Origin: an uncultured bacterium
GTDB taxonomy: Bacteria > Planctomycetota > Phycisphaerae > Sedimentisphaerales > Anaerobacaceae
Direction: 5' to 3'
Assembly: GCA_913009865.1 (NCBI GenBank)
Contig: CAJVYK010000086.1
Location: 1 to 8,746 of the forward strand
Length of the DNA: 8,746 nt
Shown here piece by piece: positions 1 to 6,054 of the stretch (position 1 is its first letter; each line of letters starts with the position of its first letter). The notes below the pieces were generated by a model. The model saw only the letters and a program-made list of their open reading frames with translations. It was not told the DNA's origin and did no database searches. Position numbers and translations under genes: made by a program.

Positions 1-497
1 GCTTCGGCAGTGCGGAACTCCTCGTAGTATAGCCGTATTACCATTCGCAGGCCGGCTAACAGCAAAACCGTGGCAAACATATCGAGTATAAATATGCCCT
101 GGGCGGTGTCGGCTATGTTCTGGAGATGTCTGCGAACGGGACCGACATTCAGTACTACTGCGTACCATAGAACCACAATTATAAGTGTGCTCAAAACTGA
201 AGCGCCTGTAATGCCGGTAAGGTCTGATATGCTGACATAACGCCACCAGCCGCGATATTGATTGAAAGAGGCGAATACTACCAGCTTGATGATGATAAAG
301 AATATCAATAAAAGAGGATACTGTTCTACAAGCCAGCTGCGCTTGAACTGCATATTGTTTGCCAGCAGGAAGGAAAGCATTAAAGAAGCAGCAAAAATAA
401 CTATATGGGCAAGTATAATCAAAGGCCTGCGAAACCTGAGCAGTGTGGGAGGAGAGGTGGAATTCTGAGTTCTGTGTTCTGTGTTTGAATCAGACAT
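1..497 (-). CDS. CapD/WbpM-like nucleoside-diphosphate-sugar dehydratase/epimerase, N-terminal membrane part (partial, runs off left edge)
   Basis: The minus strand from the ATG at 495-497 stays open for 165 codons to the window edge, so only the N-terminus is seen. The translation has four hydrophobic segments at about residues 26-46, 61-78, 98-116 and 134-150. Between the second and third is YRGWWRYVSISDL (81-93), and after the fourth comes RMVIRLYYEEF. This layout is characteristic of the membrane domain that precedes the Rossmann-fold catalytic domain in CapD, WbpM, PglF and FlaA1-long type NDP-sugar 4,6-dehydratases or epimerases, which act in capsule, O-antigen or glycan precursor synthesis at the inner membrane. 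The catalytic domain (GxxGxxG, SxK/YxxxK) lies outside the window, so substrate and reaction cannot be named. The cytoplasmic tail, residues 4-13, is encoded by a 7-base tandem repeat. A strong promoter lies about 45 bases upstream. The ribosome-binding site (GTAAGAG) is weak. Confidence 0.8.
   Translation of the reverse strand, partial: MSDSNTEHRTQNSTSPPTLLRFRRPLIILAHIVIFAASLMLSFLLANNMQFKRSWLVEQYPLLLIFFIIIKLVVFASFNQYRGWWRYVSISDLTGITGASVLSTLIIVVLWYAVVLNVGPVRRHLQNIADTAQGIFILDMFATVLLLAGLRMVIRLYYEEFRTAE
461..488 (-). repeat. Degenerate 7-base tandem repeat inside the sugar-dehydratase N-terminus
   Basis: Four consecutive 7-base units read AATTCTG, AGTTCTG, TGTTCTG and TGTTTGA on the plus strand, with no change of phase. 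They encode residues 4-13 (roughly NTEHRTQNS), a polar tail before the first membrane helix. It is one of five sites in the window with the same 7-base period but a different unit. Confidence 0.65.
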
Positions 498-542
498 ATT
501 CTCTTACCGCCGTAATTGTCCCCCGTAATACTTACAAACTTA

Positions 543-571
543 ATTCTAACAACAACTTAAGCGCCTGTCAA
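543..571 (-). promoter_or_regulatory. Sigma-70-type promoter for the CapD-like gene
   Basis: On the minus strand the -35 hexamer TTGACA (566-571) matches consensus 6/6. It is followed by a spacer of exactly 17 bases and then the -10 hexamer TAGAAT (543-548), which matches 5/6. Transcription should begin near 536, giving a leader of about 40 bases before the ATG at 497. This is the best promoter match in the window. It implies the CapD-like gene is transcribed independently of the membrane-protein gene upstream. No operator-like repeat overlaps it. Confidence 0.8.
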
Positions 572-599
572 GAAGTTATCGTCACGTAGAATTTCGTCA

Positions 600-717
600 T
601 TGGATATTGAATATTGGATATTTATTTGTTTACAGTTTTATAAAATCGATAATGCAAAACTTAAAATTACCGACTTTTAAATATTCAATATCCAACAAGA
701 AATGTCCAATATCCAAC
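600..717. repeat. AT-rich heptad repeats in inverted orientation (intergenic)
   Basis: The left arm holds three 7-base units (GGATATT, GAATATT, GGATATT) at 602-622. The right arm holds units of the same type on the opposite strand at 680-714 (AATATTC, AATATCC, a diverged unit, AATGTCC, AATATCC). Bases 600-615 (ttggatattgaatatt) are the perfect 16-base reverse complement of 680-695, with a 64-base AT-rich loop. The arrays lie between the end of the membrane-protein gene and the promoter of the CapD-like gene. A long loop and no T-tract make a simple terminator unlikely. No open frame or RNA gene is visible between the arms. Confidence 0.75.
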
Positions 718-759
718 TACAAAGGGGGCTAAATATCATCCTGTGTTCCCAACTCCGGC

Positions 760-2094
760 TTAGACTCCTGATTCCTCGGACTTCTCTTTAAGGGTGGTCG
801 GTTCGCCCTGTACCGCTTTGGTGCAGGGCTCGGCTTTGACATTGTCGAAGGGTGTGTAAATATCATCCAGAGCAGTATCGTCAACCCTGTTGCGCATAAG
901 TGAATAGATTATGGTGTTGGCGGAAAAATAAAAACTTATCAGGAAAGAAACCACTAAGCCGACAACGACTAATAGAAGCAAATGCACCAAAAGGTAAGCA
1001 AACGATTCCGACCAGTTGGCTGCTGCCGAACCTCCCGGAGAAAGCAAGTTCATAAAGCTTGGCTCAGGCCAGATAGCGGTGAGCTTATTAATCCCTTTAC
1101 CGCTGTCAACCCAGACACCAAGCCGCAAAAACCAGTGAGTAACCAGGAGCAGCAAAGAGGCAAAAAACCGAACAAATGTATAACAAATTGCGCCATAGAC
1201 CACAGCTATCGCGGTATAAAAGCCCATTTGCCACGGCTTTGTATATACATAACTAAAGGAACGACTTATCGCATCAAAACAGTCTGAACCGTCATAAGCC
1301 ACGGCAGGAAACATCAGGTTGAATCCTGCAACCGTTCCTATTAAAATGACCGTTATCAGTGCCCCTGCAATCAAAGCTAACGGCAAGAGTGCCCCCATTA
1401 TCAGCTCACCGACCCTTGGAATGTTGCCTATCAGTCCCAGCAGGAATATGAACAGGCCTATGAAGATAATTATACCGGACGGCGCTAAAGGTGCAGTGAA
1501 AAAGCTTAGGAATTTTTTTGTGCTGAAGCGCAGCGCCTCAGTTATGCCGGGTTTTTCGCCACGGGCAAATTGCAGCGCTGAAATTCGACATAAGCTGCCG
1601 CCGGCAACGGAAATCGCAGCAAGTCCTATCGTAAAGAATATGATGCAGTAAAGAAAATGGTACCTAATCGCCCATCCCACCGCGTTAAACCAATCAGCGA
1701 TATTCGCGGCTACACCCGGGAGGTTGAATGTGAATAGTGAATTTAGTGCGCCGTGAAATCTTGCAGCGGAAAAACGCCAAAGTGTGGAAAATACACCTCT
1801 GCGATCACCTGCTTCTTTGTACTTTTCGATGTATGACTGTACCGCCGTAAGGCGTGCTGTGCACTGCTCAGGGCTGTCCATATAGATTTGCAGTTCCGTG
1901 GTTGTGGCTTGTACGTCCGGTGTGGCAACGACTGTCTTGCTAAAGTCCATAATCCAGCCGGCCAGGCATATAATCGCCAGTGCCGAAAAAGCGATTATTA
2001 ATTTGCCCGGCTGAATAGCCATACGGAAAGTTTGGAATATTTTGGGAAATAAAACATTCCCAAAAAGCCGAGAAGAGTCTTTTTCGCTGCCCAT
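760..2094 (-). CDS. Conserved-looking polytopic membrane protein of unknown function (444 aa)
   Basis: I do not recognise a characterised family. The start is the ATG at 2092-2094, preceded by AAAGGAAG at ideal spacing; the open frame extends five codons further to a TTG that has no such signal. Hydrophobic segments lie at about residues 31-51, 145-168, 206-226, 230-261 (long, perhaps two), 289-318 and 366-392. Between the first and second is a soluble stretch of about 90 residues (52-144) with a charged helical part near 80-100. A motif-like stretch, PAVAYDGSDCFDAISRSFSY (263-282), sits just after the fourth segment; similar D/G-x-x-A-x-x-R-S loops occur in multi-pass membrane proteins of unknown role in planctomycetes (from memory, not searched). 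The C-terminus (about 400-444) is polar and probably cytoplasmic. There are no catalytic motifs. Downstream sequence shows no clear terminator. Confidence 0.8.
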   Translation of the reverse strand: MGSEKDSSRLFGNVLFPKIFQTFRMAIQPGKLIIAFSALAIICLAGWIMDFSKTVVATPDVQATTTELQIYMDSPEQCTARLTAVQSYIEKYKEAGDRRGVFSTLWRFSAARFHGALNSLFTFNLPGVAANIADWFNAVGWAIRYHFLYCIIFFTIGLAAISVAGGSLCRISALQFARGEKPGITEALRFSTKKFLSFFTAPLAPSGIIIFIGLFIFLLGLIGNIPRVGELIMGALLPLALIAGALITVILIGTVAGFNLMFPAVAYDGSDCFDAISRSFSYVYTKPWQMGFYTAIAVVYGAICYTFVRFFASLLLLVTHWFLRLGVWVDSGKGINKLTAIWPEPSFMNLLSPGGSAAANWSESFAYLLVHLLLLVVVGLVVSFLISFYFSANTIIYSLMRNRVDDTALDDIYTPFDNVKAEPCTKAVQGEPTTLKEKSEESGV

Positions 2095-2098
2095 TTTG

Positions 2099-2106
2099 CT
2101 TCCTTT
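2099..2106 (-). promoter_or_regulatory. Ribosome-binding site that fixes the membrane-protein start at 2094
   Basis: AAAGGAAG on the minus strand ends four bases before the ATG at 2092-2094, with the GGA core six bases away. The alternative in-frame TTG at 2107-2109 lies immediately upstream of this site, so using it would place the Shine-Dalgarno sequence inside the coding region. Confidence 0.75.
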
Positions 2107-2150
2107 CAAAAGGGTTACAATTATTCATAGTCCCATAAGAAACGAATGCA

Positions 2151-2179
2151 AGAATAAACTTATTATCGGTTGATTTCAA
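2151..2179 (-). promoter_or_regulatory. Possible promoter for the membrane-protein gene
   Basis: On the minus strand, TTGAAA (2174-2179, 5/6 to the -35 consensus) is followed after 17 bases by TATTCT (2151-2156, 4/6 to the -10 consensus). The region is AT-rich and lies between the yacG stop and the membrane-protein start. The -35 overlaps a small inverted repeat, GTTGA-TT-TCAAC, at 2169-2180. Moderate match only; read-through from yacG is the alternative. Confidence 0.4.
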
Positions 2180-2210
2180 CAAATTTAATAATATTTTTAA
2201 GTCTTGTCAT

Positions 2211-2411
2211 TCATTGTTTGTCGGTGTCAGCATCGGATGGGGCCTCGGACGGCTCGGAAATTACTTTGTACTCGGCATCCAGCCAGGCACCCAGGTCTAT
2301 CAGCTTGCACCGCCGTGAGCAAAAAGGAAAGAATCTTACTTCTCTGGACGGTTCTTGACGGTGTTCCTTGATGACCTTATGACAGATTGGACATCTGTGT
2401 TTCATACCCAT
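2211..2411 (-). CDS. yacG: YacG-type small zinc protein (DNA gyrase inhibitor family)
   Basis: The 66-residue protein carries the YacG signature: a CxxC pair at C7/C10 (CPIC), then PFCSRRCK with C31 and C35, followed by LIDLGAWLDAEYKV. The four cysteines bind one zinc ion. In E. coli, YacG binds the GyrB subunit and blocks DNA binding by gyrase; that role is family knowledge and its importance in this lineage is unknown. Length fits the family (about 60-70 residues). The C-terminal tail after residue 50 is acidic and low in complexity (SEPSEAPSDADTDKQ). The start is either the ATG at 2411 or the ATG two codons later; no strong ribosome-binding site decides. It follows the DksA-like gene after 94 bases, with a hairpin between them. 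Confidence 0.9.
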   Translation of the reverse strand: MGMKHRCPICHKVIKEHRQEPSREVRFFPFCSRRCKLIDLGAWLDAEYKVISEPSEAPSDADTDKQ

Positions 2412-2438
2412 ATGCTAATCCGGACTTTTCTCGTATAT

Positions 2439-2475
2439 TGACATGTCCCCGCTTGTTGCCGGCAGGGGCATGTCA
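2439..2475. repeat. Intergenic hairpin between the DksA-like gene and yacG
   Basis: The arms are tgacatgtcccc (2439-2450) and ggggcatgtca (2465-2475). They pair over 7+4 bases with one bulged T, around a 14-base loop that itself contains the palindrome TGCCGGCA. A second perfect 12-base palindrome, aaagccggcttt, starts at the last base of the right arm (2475-2486). The structure is GC-rich and follows the stop codon of the DksA-like gene, but no T-tract follows on the minus strand. It could be a factor-assisted terminator, an RNA-stabilising hairpin, or a copy of a dispersed palindromic repeat. Confidence 0.6.
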
Positions 2476-2505
2476 AAGCCGGCTTTAGCTCTTAATAAGA
2501 AGTTC

Positions 2506-3009
2506 TTACTCTGATTTATCTGGGCTTTTATACTCCTGCGACTCTGATATTGATTGTTCCTGCTCTGTTACAAGACCCTGTTCCAGCTTTTGGGCATATT
2601 CAACACAGTATCTGGCCCAGGGCTTGGCTTCGAGCCGGGCATTGGCTATTGGCTTGTCAGTGGCTTCGCAAATGCCGTAAGTTCCCTGCTCGATGCGCTG
2701 CAGTGCATCGTCGATTTCCTTCAGCAGTTTCCTTTCGCTGTCCATCAGGCCCAAAGCGAATTCCTGCTCGTAGTTGTCGGTTCCAATGTCGGCCATATGA
2801 ATCGGCATACTTGACAAATCTCCGGTTGCATCCAGCCGGGACTTCTTGAGAGCCTCGTCTTCCATTTCATTTACATTGCCGACTATCTCTTTGCGTTTTT
2901 CCAACAGTATTTGTTTGAAACGCTCAGTGTCGATGGCAGCTAATGGATTTTTCTTTGTCCGAGTGGAGCTCGCTCTTTTACTGGAAACCTTTTTGCGTTT
3001 CTGTGCCAC
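2506..3009 (-). CDS. DksA/TraR-family RNA-polymerase-binding-type protein with half of the zinc finger lost
   Basis: With a GTG start at 3007-3009 the protein has 167 residues. It has a lysine/arginine/serine-rich N-terminal tail (1-20), a helical, probably coiled-coil part (27-110) containing PIHMADIGTDNYEQEF (69-84), and the DksA-type zinc-finger region (111-140). That region keeps YGIC at C114 and YC at C135, plus the conserved RLEAKPWA. The second and fourth ligands of the usual C4 finger are replaced by T117 and Y138, so canonical zinc binding is unlikely. DksA proteins enter the RNA polymerase secondary channel and alter promoter output, often with ppGpp; whether this member does so is inference. 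The open frame continues upstream to a TTG at 3114, but the best promoter lies inside that extension and the extra residues look unlike the family. GAAAGG, 11 bases before the GTG, is a plausible ribosome-binding site. Confidence 0.85.
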   Translation of the reverse strand: MAQKRKKVSSKRASSTRTKKNPLAAIDTERFKQILLEKRKEIVGNVNEMEDEALKKSRLDATGDLSSMPIHMADIGTDNYEQEFALGLMDSERKLLKEIDDALQRIEQGTYGICEATDKPIANARLEAKPWARYCVEYAQKLEQGLVTEQEQSISESQEYKSPDKSE

Positions 3010-3066
3010 TTCTTTTTCTACCTTTCTTACTACTAAACCTTTTTCTGTGCATCTATGAAAAACAGT

Positions 3067-3095
3067 ATTATAACATAATTGAAGTATACTGTGTA
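3067..3095 (-). promoter_or_regulatory. Promoter of the DksA-like gene
   Basis: On the minus strand a perfect TATAAT (3067-3072) is preceded, after a 17-base spacer, by TACACA (3090-3095, 4/6 to the -35 consensus). Transcription should start near 3060, giving a leader of about 50 bases before the GTG at 3009. The promoter lies downstream of the TTG at 3114, which argues against the longer open frame. Confidence 0.65.
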
Positions 3096-3194
3096 TAATA
3101 CTTGTTTTACCCAAATGGCGGCATCAAAACCTGGAAGTATAGCCAGCAGAATCAAATTGTTCAAGCTAATTTGCTTCGGCAACGCTAACTTCAT

Positions 3195-3224
3195 AAAAAA
3201 TAAGCAGTTATCATAGCAAGCTGC
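3195..3224 (-). terminator. Weak candidate terminator after the btuD-like gene
   Basis: Shortly after the ATPase gene's stop codon, the minus strand has GCAG (3221-3224) and CTGC (3204-3207) around a 13-base loop, followed by TTATTTTTT. The T-run is convincing but the stem is only four pairs. Position, at the end of the long gene cluster and before a separately promoted gene, supports termination here. Confidence 0.3.
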
Positions 3225-3229
3225 CGCAG

Positions 3230-4063
3230 TTATTCCTGTTGACCACCGGCCGATTTGCCTGTTATTTGCCTGCTGTCTTTTGCAAATTTGCCTAAAGGAA
3301 GGAAAAATTTTTCTCCCCCAACTTTGCCTGCAAATGCCCTGACGCCAAACACTTTCTCGATTCGTTCCAGTGAGAAAACATCCTTGGCATAGCCATACTG
3401 ATAACCGCTGTTGCCTCCAAGAAGCAGAACATGGTCTGCATACTGGATTGTGAGGTTAATGTCGTGTGTTATGGCTACGATTGTTTTACCTTTTTCAAGT
3501 TGCGCGGTTTTGAGCAGGTCGTATATACCTACCTGATATTTCAAATCCAGAAAGTTTGTCGGTTCGTCCAGGAGCAAAACATCCGTGTTCTGCGCAAGCG
3601 CTCTTGCAATAAAAACCCGCTGACGCTCACCACCGCTTAACTGTGCAAGCGGCCGAGATGCGAACCGGGCTGTATCGGTTATTTCAAGCGCATCGTTTAC
3701 AAATTCCCTGTCGGCTTTACTTTCAAAGCCAAATGTACCCAAATACGGTGTCCTTGCCATCGATACCATCTCCCGCACCGTAAAGTCGAATACCGGCACA
3801 AACTCCTGGCGAACGACAGCGACTTTTTGTGCAAGGTCACGGACCGAATACGATTCTACAGGAGCTGCGTCGATTTCTATGGAACCGGCTTTGGGAGTTA
3901 ACAGGCCGCAAAGCAGATTCAGCAGCGTTGTTTTGCCCGCCCCGTTCGGGCCTGCTATGCCGACAAACTCACCCTGCATTACCTCAAAGCTGAGAGCTTT
4001 TAAAATCGTTTCTTCCGGCGTGTAGCCGAAACTTAAATTTTCAATTTTTATAATACCGTTCAT
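3230..4063 (-). CDS. btuD: ABC transporter ATP-binding protein, BtuD/FecE type
   Basis: This is the ATP-hydrolysing subunit of the importer encoded with the two preceding genes. All nucleotide-binding motifs are present in order: Walker A GPNGAGKTT (38-46), Q-loop glutamine Q86, signature LSGGERQ (142-148), Walker B ending LLLLDEP (162-168), D-loop near LD (172-173) and switch histidine H200 (THD). At 277 residues it is slightly longer than usual for the family (about 250-265), with an extra basic/polar C-terminal tail after residue 250. The FTVREMVSMARTPYLG stretch (94-109) is typical of the cobalamin/iron-complex subfamily. Its ATG overlaps the permease stop codon as ATGA, so translation is probably coupled. 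The symbol reflects family; iron-siderophore or haem uptake cannot be excluded. Confidence 0.9.
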   Translation of the reverse strand: MNGIIKIENLSFGYTPEETILKALSFEVMQGEFVGIAGPNGAGKTTLLNLLCGLLTPKAGSIEIDAAPVESYSVRDLAQKVAVVRQEFVPVFDFTVREMVSMARTPYLGTFGFESKADREFVNDALEITDTARFASRPLAQLSGGERQRVFIARALAQNTDVLLLDEPTNFLDLKYQVGIYDLLKTAQLEKGKTIVAITHDINLTIQYADHVLLLGGNSGYQYGYAKDVFSLERIEKVFGVRAFAGKVGGEKFFLPLGKFAKDSRQITGKSAGGQQE

Positions 4064-5112
4064 TTCAGCCAGCTAACTTTTCTACTATATTTTGCCAGCA
4101 GAACCAGGAAAAACGGTCCGCCGGCAATAGCTGTAATCACACCTACCGGCAGTTGGGCAGGGGCGACAATTGTACGGGCGAGCGTATCGGCGATAACCAG
4201 AAATATGCTTCCGATTATCGCACTTAAAGGCAGCAGTTGACGATGGTCAGGCCCGAATACCAGACGAACTCCGTGAGGGACGATAAGGCCCACAAACCCG
4301 ATAAGCCCGCTTAGACTAACCGCGATAGCGGTTATGAAAGCTGCAAAACCGAAAGCGGCTACTCTGGTTTTGCTCGTCTTAACGCCAAGAGCCTTTGCGT
4401 CATCTTCGCCGAAGGTCAGGACGTTCAACTTGTGGCAAAGACTAAATAAGCCGATTATGCCACCTAAAATGCAGCATGTACTGACCCACAATACCAGCCA
4501 GTCTTTTTCCGTTATGTTGCCCATCAGCCAGTATATTGTCGAACGCAACTGCTCACTGTTAGCAATTGAGGTCAAAAACATTATCACCGCTGAAAAAAAA
4601 GCATTAACTACGACGCCTGCCAGCAGCAAACTGGTTATTTGAGATTTCCCCGTGAAACGGCCGATGTACCAGACCAGCCATACGGTTAAACTCGCCCCGG
4701 TAAATGCAAAAACAGCCATCGGTGAACCAGCCCAGAAACTCCAGGTTACTCCGGATAAAACCGCAGCAATTACCCCTAATCCTGCACCGCTGGATATCCC
4801 GAGAATATATGGGTCGGCGAGTGGATTTCGTAAAATCGCCTGCAATACAACGCCGGCACAAGCCAAAGCCGCTCCCACTAATGCAGCTAAAATCACTCGC
4901 GGTAATCTAACACCGACGAAGATTTCGTAATCGATGTTTTCGCCCGGTTCCTGGCCCGGCCCGGCGAAAACCTTCTCTAACGAAATCTTTCGTGGTCCCT
5001 CCGCCGGGCGTATTCTCCCTGTCATAGCGCATAAGCACATCACCACGGCCAGCACCGCTAAGCAGATAATAATTTTAAGTACCAGTTTTTTTGGTGTTAG
5101 AATTTTAACCAT
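4060..5112 (-). CDS. btuC: ABC transporter permease, BtuC/FecCD family
   Basis: The 350-residue, very hydrophobic protein fits the FecCD/BtuC family, whose members have about ten membrane helices and form a homodimeric channel. Family marks are RLPRVILAALVGAALACAG (69-87), the following LRNPLADPYILGISSGAGLG (94-113), GEDDAKALGV (235-244, the cytoplasmic coupling region facing the ATPase), and GLIGFVGLIVPHGVRL (269-284). It would move a corrinoid or an iron complex across the inner membrane. It starts 31 bases after btuF and ends in a 4-base overlap with btuD. No Shine-Dalgarno sequence stands before the ATG at 5112; the upstream bases are the heptad repeat at 5122-5149, so initiation may be weak or coupled. 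Confidence 0.92.
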   Translation of the reverse strand: MVKILTPKKLVLKIIICLAVLAVVMCLCAMTGRIRPAEGPRKISLEKVFAGPGQEPGENIDYEIFVGVRLPRVILAALVGAALACAGVVLQAILRNPLADPYILGISSGAGLGVIAAVLSGVTWSFWAGSPMAVFAFTGASLTVWLVWYIGRFTGKSQITSLLLAGVVVNAFFSAVIMFLTSIANSEQLRSTIYWLMGNITEKDWLVLWVSTCCILGGIIGLFSLCHKLNVLTFGEDDAKALGVKTSKTRVAAFGFAAFITAIAVSLSGLIGFVGLIVPHGVRLVFGPDHRQLLPLSAIIGSIFLVIADTLARTIVAPAQLPVGVITAIAGGPFFLVLLAKYSRKVSWLK

Positions 5113-5121
5113 TAACTCAGA

Positions 5122-5149
5122 ATTGATTATTGCTCACTGTTCATTATTC
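5122..5149 (-). repeat. Heptad repeat across the btuF stop / btuC leader
   Basis: Four in-phase 7-base units read ATTGATT, ATTGCTC, ACTGTTC and ATTATTC on the plus strand. They include the btuF stop codon (5144-5146) and its last codon, and most of the short btuF-btuC spacer, where a ribosome-binding site for btuC would be expected. Confidence 0.55.
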
Positions 5150-6052
5150 GACGTTTCTATTCGGGCGAAGACAACGGGCGATTTTTTCCAAGCCCTGAGG
5201 TAATCTCGGCCCTAATCTTAAAATGGTATCCGACTCGACGACGTAAATCCTGTTATTCCTGACGGCGGGCAAATTTGCGAATTTGCTCCAAAAGGTTTCC
5301 GCTGCCTGTTGCTGCCCGGACATACCGGCTGTTCCCATTGCCGACTGGATTATAACTTCGGCGCCGCAGGTCAGAATCTCTTCAGTACCTATCTGCGGGT
5401 ATTGGGCAATGGTAGGGCCGATAGCGTTTTCTCCGCCGGCCAGCTTTATCAATTCGTTTACAAAGGTATTTCTACCGGCCACGAGTAAAGGCTCGGCCTG
5501 AACTGCCCACAAAACCTTTATTCGTCGCTCGTTGCTCGCCGCTCGTTGCCGGTCGGCGAAGATGCGATTTTTAATCTCGACAATCAACTCTTCAGCCTCC
5601 GGCTGCTTTCCTGTAGCGGCGCCGATTTTTTGAATTGCTGTCAGGAGCTCTTCAATTTTTTCTATCTTCAGTGTCAAAACCTGGTAGCCGAGCCGATTTA
5701 AACTATCTGCAGCGGATTTTTGCTGGGTAAAGGCCAGCGTAATCACCAAATCCGGCTGAGATGCTATGATGGCCTCGGTATCCGGCTGCCAGAATGTCCC
5801 TATCTTCTTCTTATTGGCCGCCTCGGGAGGGTAATCACTGCCATTGGAAACCGCAACGATTTTCTCATCAAGGCCTAATGCAAAAAGAATTTCAGTAAGG
5901 TTAGGGGCAAGTGAAACAATCCTTGCGGGTTTGTTTTGAGAGTCAGCGGGATTTGGCTCGGGAACCTTATGTCGATTATGACGGATTAAGGGAACAACGA
6001 ACAGTATTGCCAGGATAAAAGCAATTATTGGCAGTATCCATAATCTTTTCAT
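5144..6052 (-). CDS. btuF: Periplasmic substrate-binding protein of a B12/iron-complex ABC importer (BtuF-like), membrane-anchored
   Basis: The 302-residue protein starts with one hydrophobic helix (4-23) and a short proline-rich linker, then a helical-backbone binding-protein fold. Recognisable stretches are RIVSLAPNLTEILFALG (44-60), SDYPPEA (72-78), the block TFWQPDTEAIIASQPDLVI (86-104) and LAGGENAIG (204-212). The SDYPP and WQ...PDLVI elements resemble cobalamin-binding BtuF more than siderophore-binding proteins, but the ligand is inferred. There is no lipobox cysteine and no clear cleavage site, so the N-terminus probably acts as an uncleaved anchor. The ATG lies two bases after the mutL stop, and no strong ribosome-binding site is seen, which suggests coupling to mutL. 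Residues 167-178 are encoded by a 7-base repeat. Confidence 0.88.
   Translation of the reverse strand: MKRLWILPIIAFILAILFVVPLIRHNRHKVPEPNPADSQNKPARIVSLAPNLTEILFALGLDEKIVAVSNGSDYPPEAANKKKIGTFWQPDTEAIIASQPDLVITLAFTQQKSAADSLNRLGYQVLTLKIEKIEELLTAIQKIGAATGKQPEAEELIVEIKNRIFADRQRAASNERRIKVLWAVQAEPLLVAGRNTFVNELIKLAGGENAIGPTIAQYPQIGTEEILTCGAEVIIQSAMGTAGMSGQQQAAETFWSKFANLPAVRNNRIYVVESDTILRLGPRLPQGLEKIARCLRPNRNVE
5521..5555 (-). repeat. GC-rich heptad repeat inside btuF
   Basis: Five 7-base units in one phase; the core ones are CTCGTTG, CTCGCCG and CTCGTTG on the plus strand (5528-5548), with diverged flanking units. They encode residues 167-178 (DRQRAASNERRI), which fall in the helix that links the two lobes of the binding protein, a position where length variation is tolerated. 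Confidence 0.6.
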
Positions 6053-6054
6053 AA

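Noticed and set aside
600..717. CRISPR-like array
   Set aside because: Repeats are only 7 bases, adjacent and degenerate, without spacers of regular length, and no cas genes are present.
2095..2109. TTG start at 2109 for the membrane protein
   Set aside because: The good ribosome-binding site AAAGGAAG would lie inside the coding region; it is ideally placed for the ATG at 2094.
3010..3114. Longer start for the DksA-like protein at 3114 (TTG)
   Set aside because: The extra 35 residues do not resemble the family, the codon is TTG, and the best promoter (TATAAT at 3067-3072) lies inside the extension.
3169..3184. Small hairpin TTGC-TTCG-GCAA between btuD and the DksA-like gene
   Set aside because: Only a four-pair stem, no T-tract, and no extended pairing; not enough to call an RNA element.
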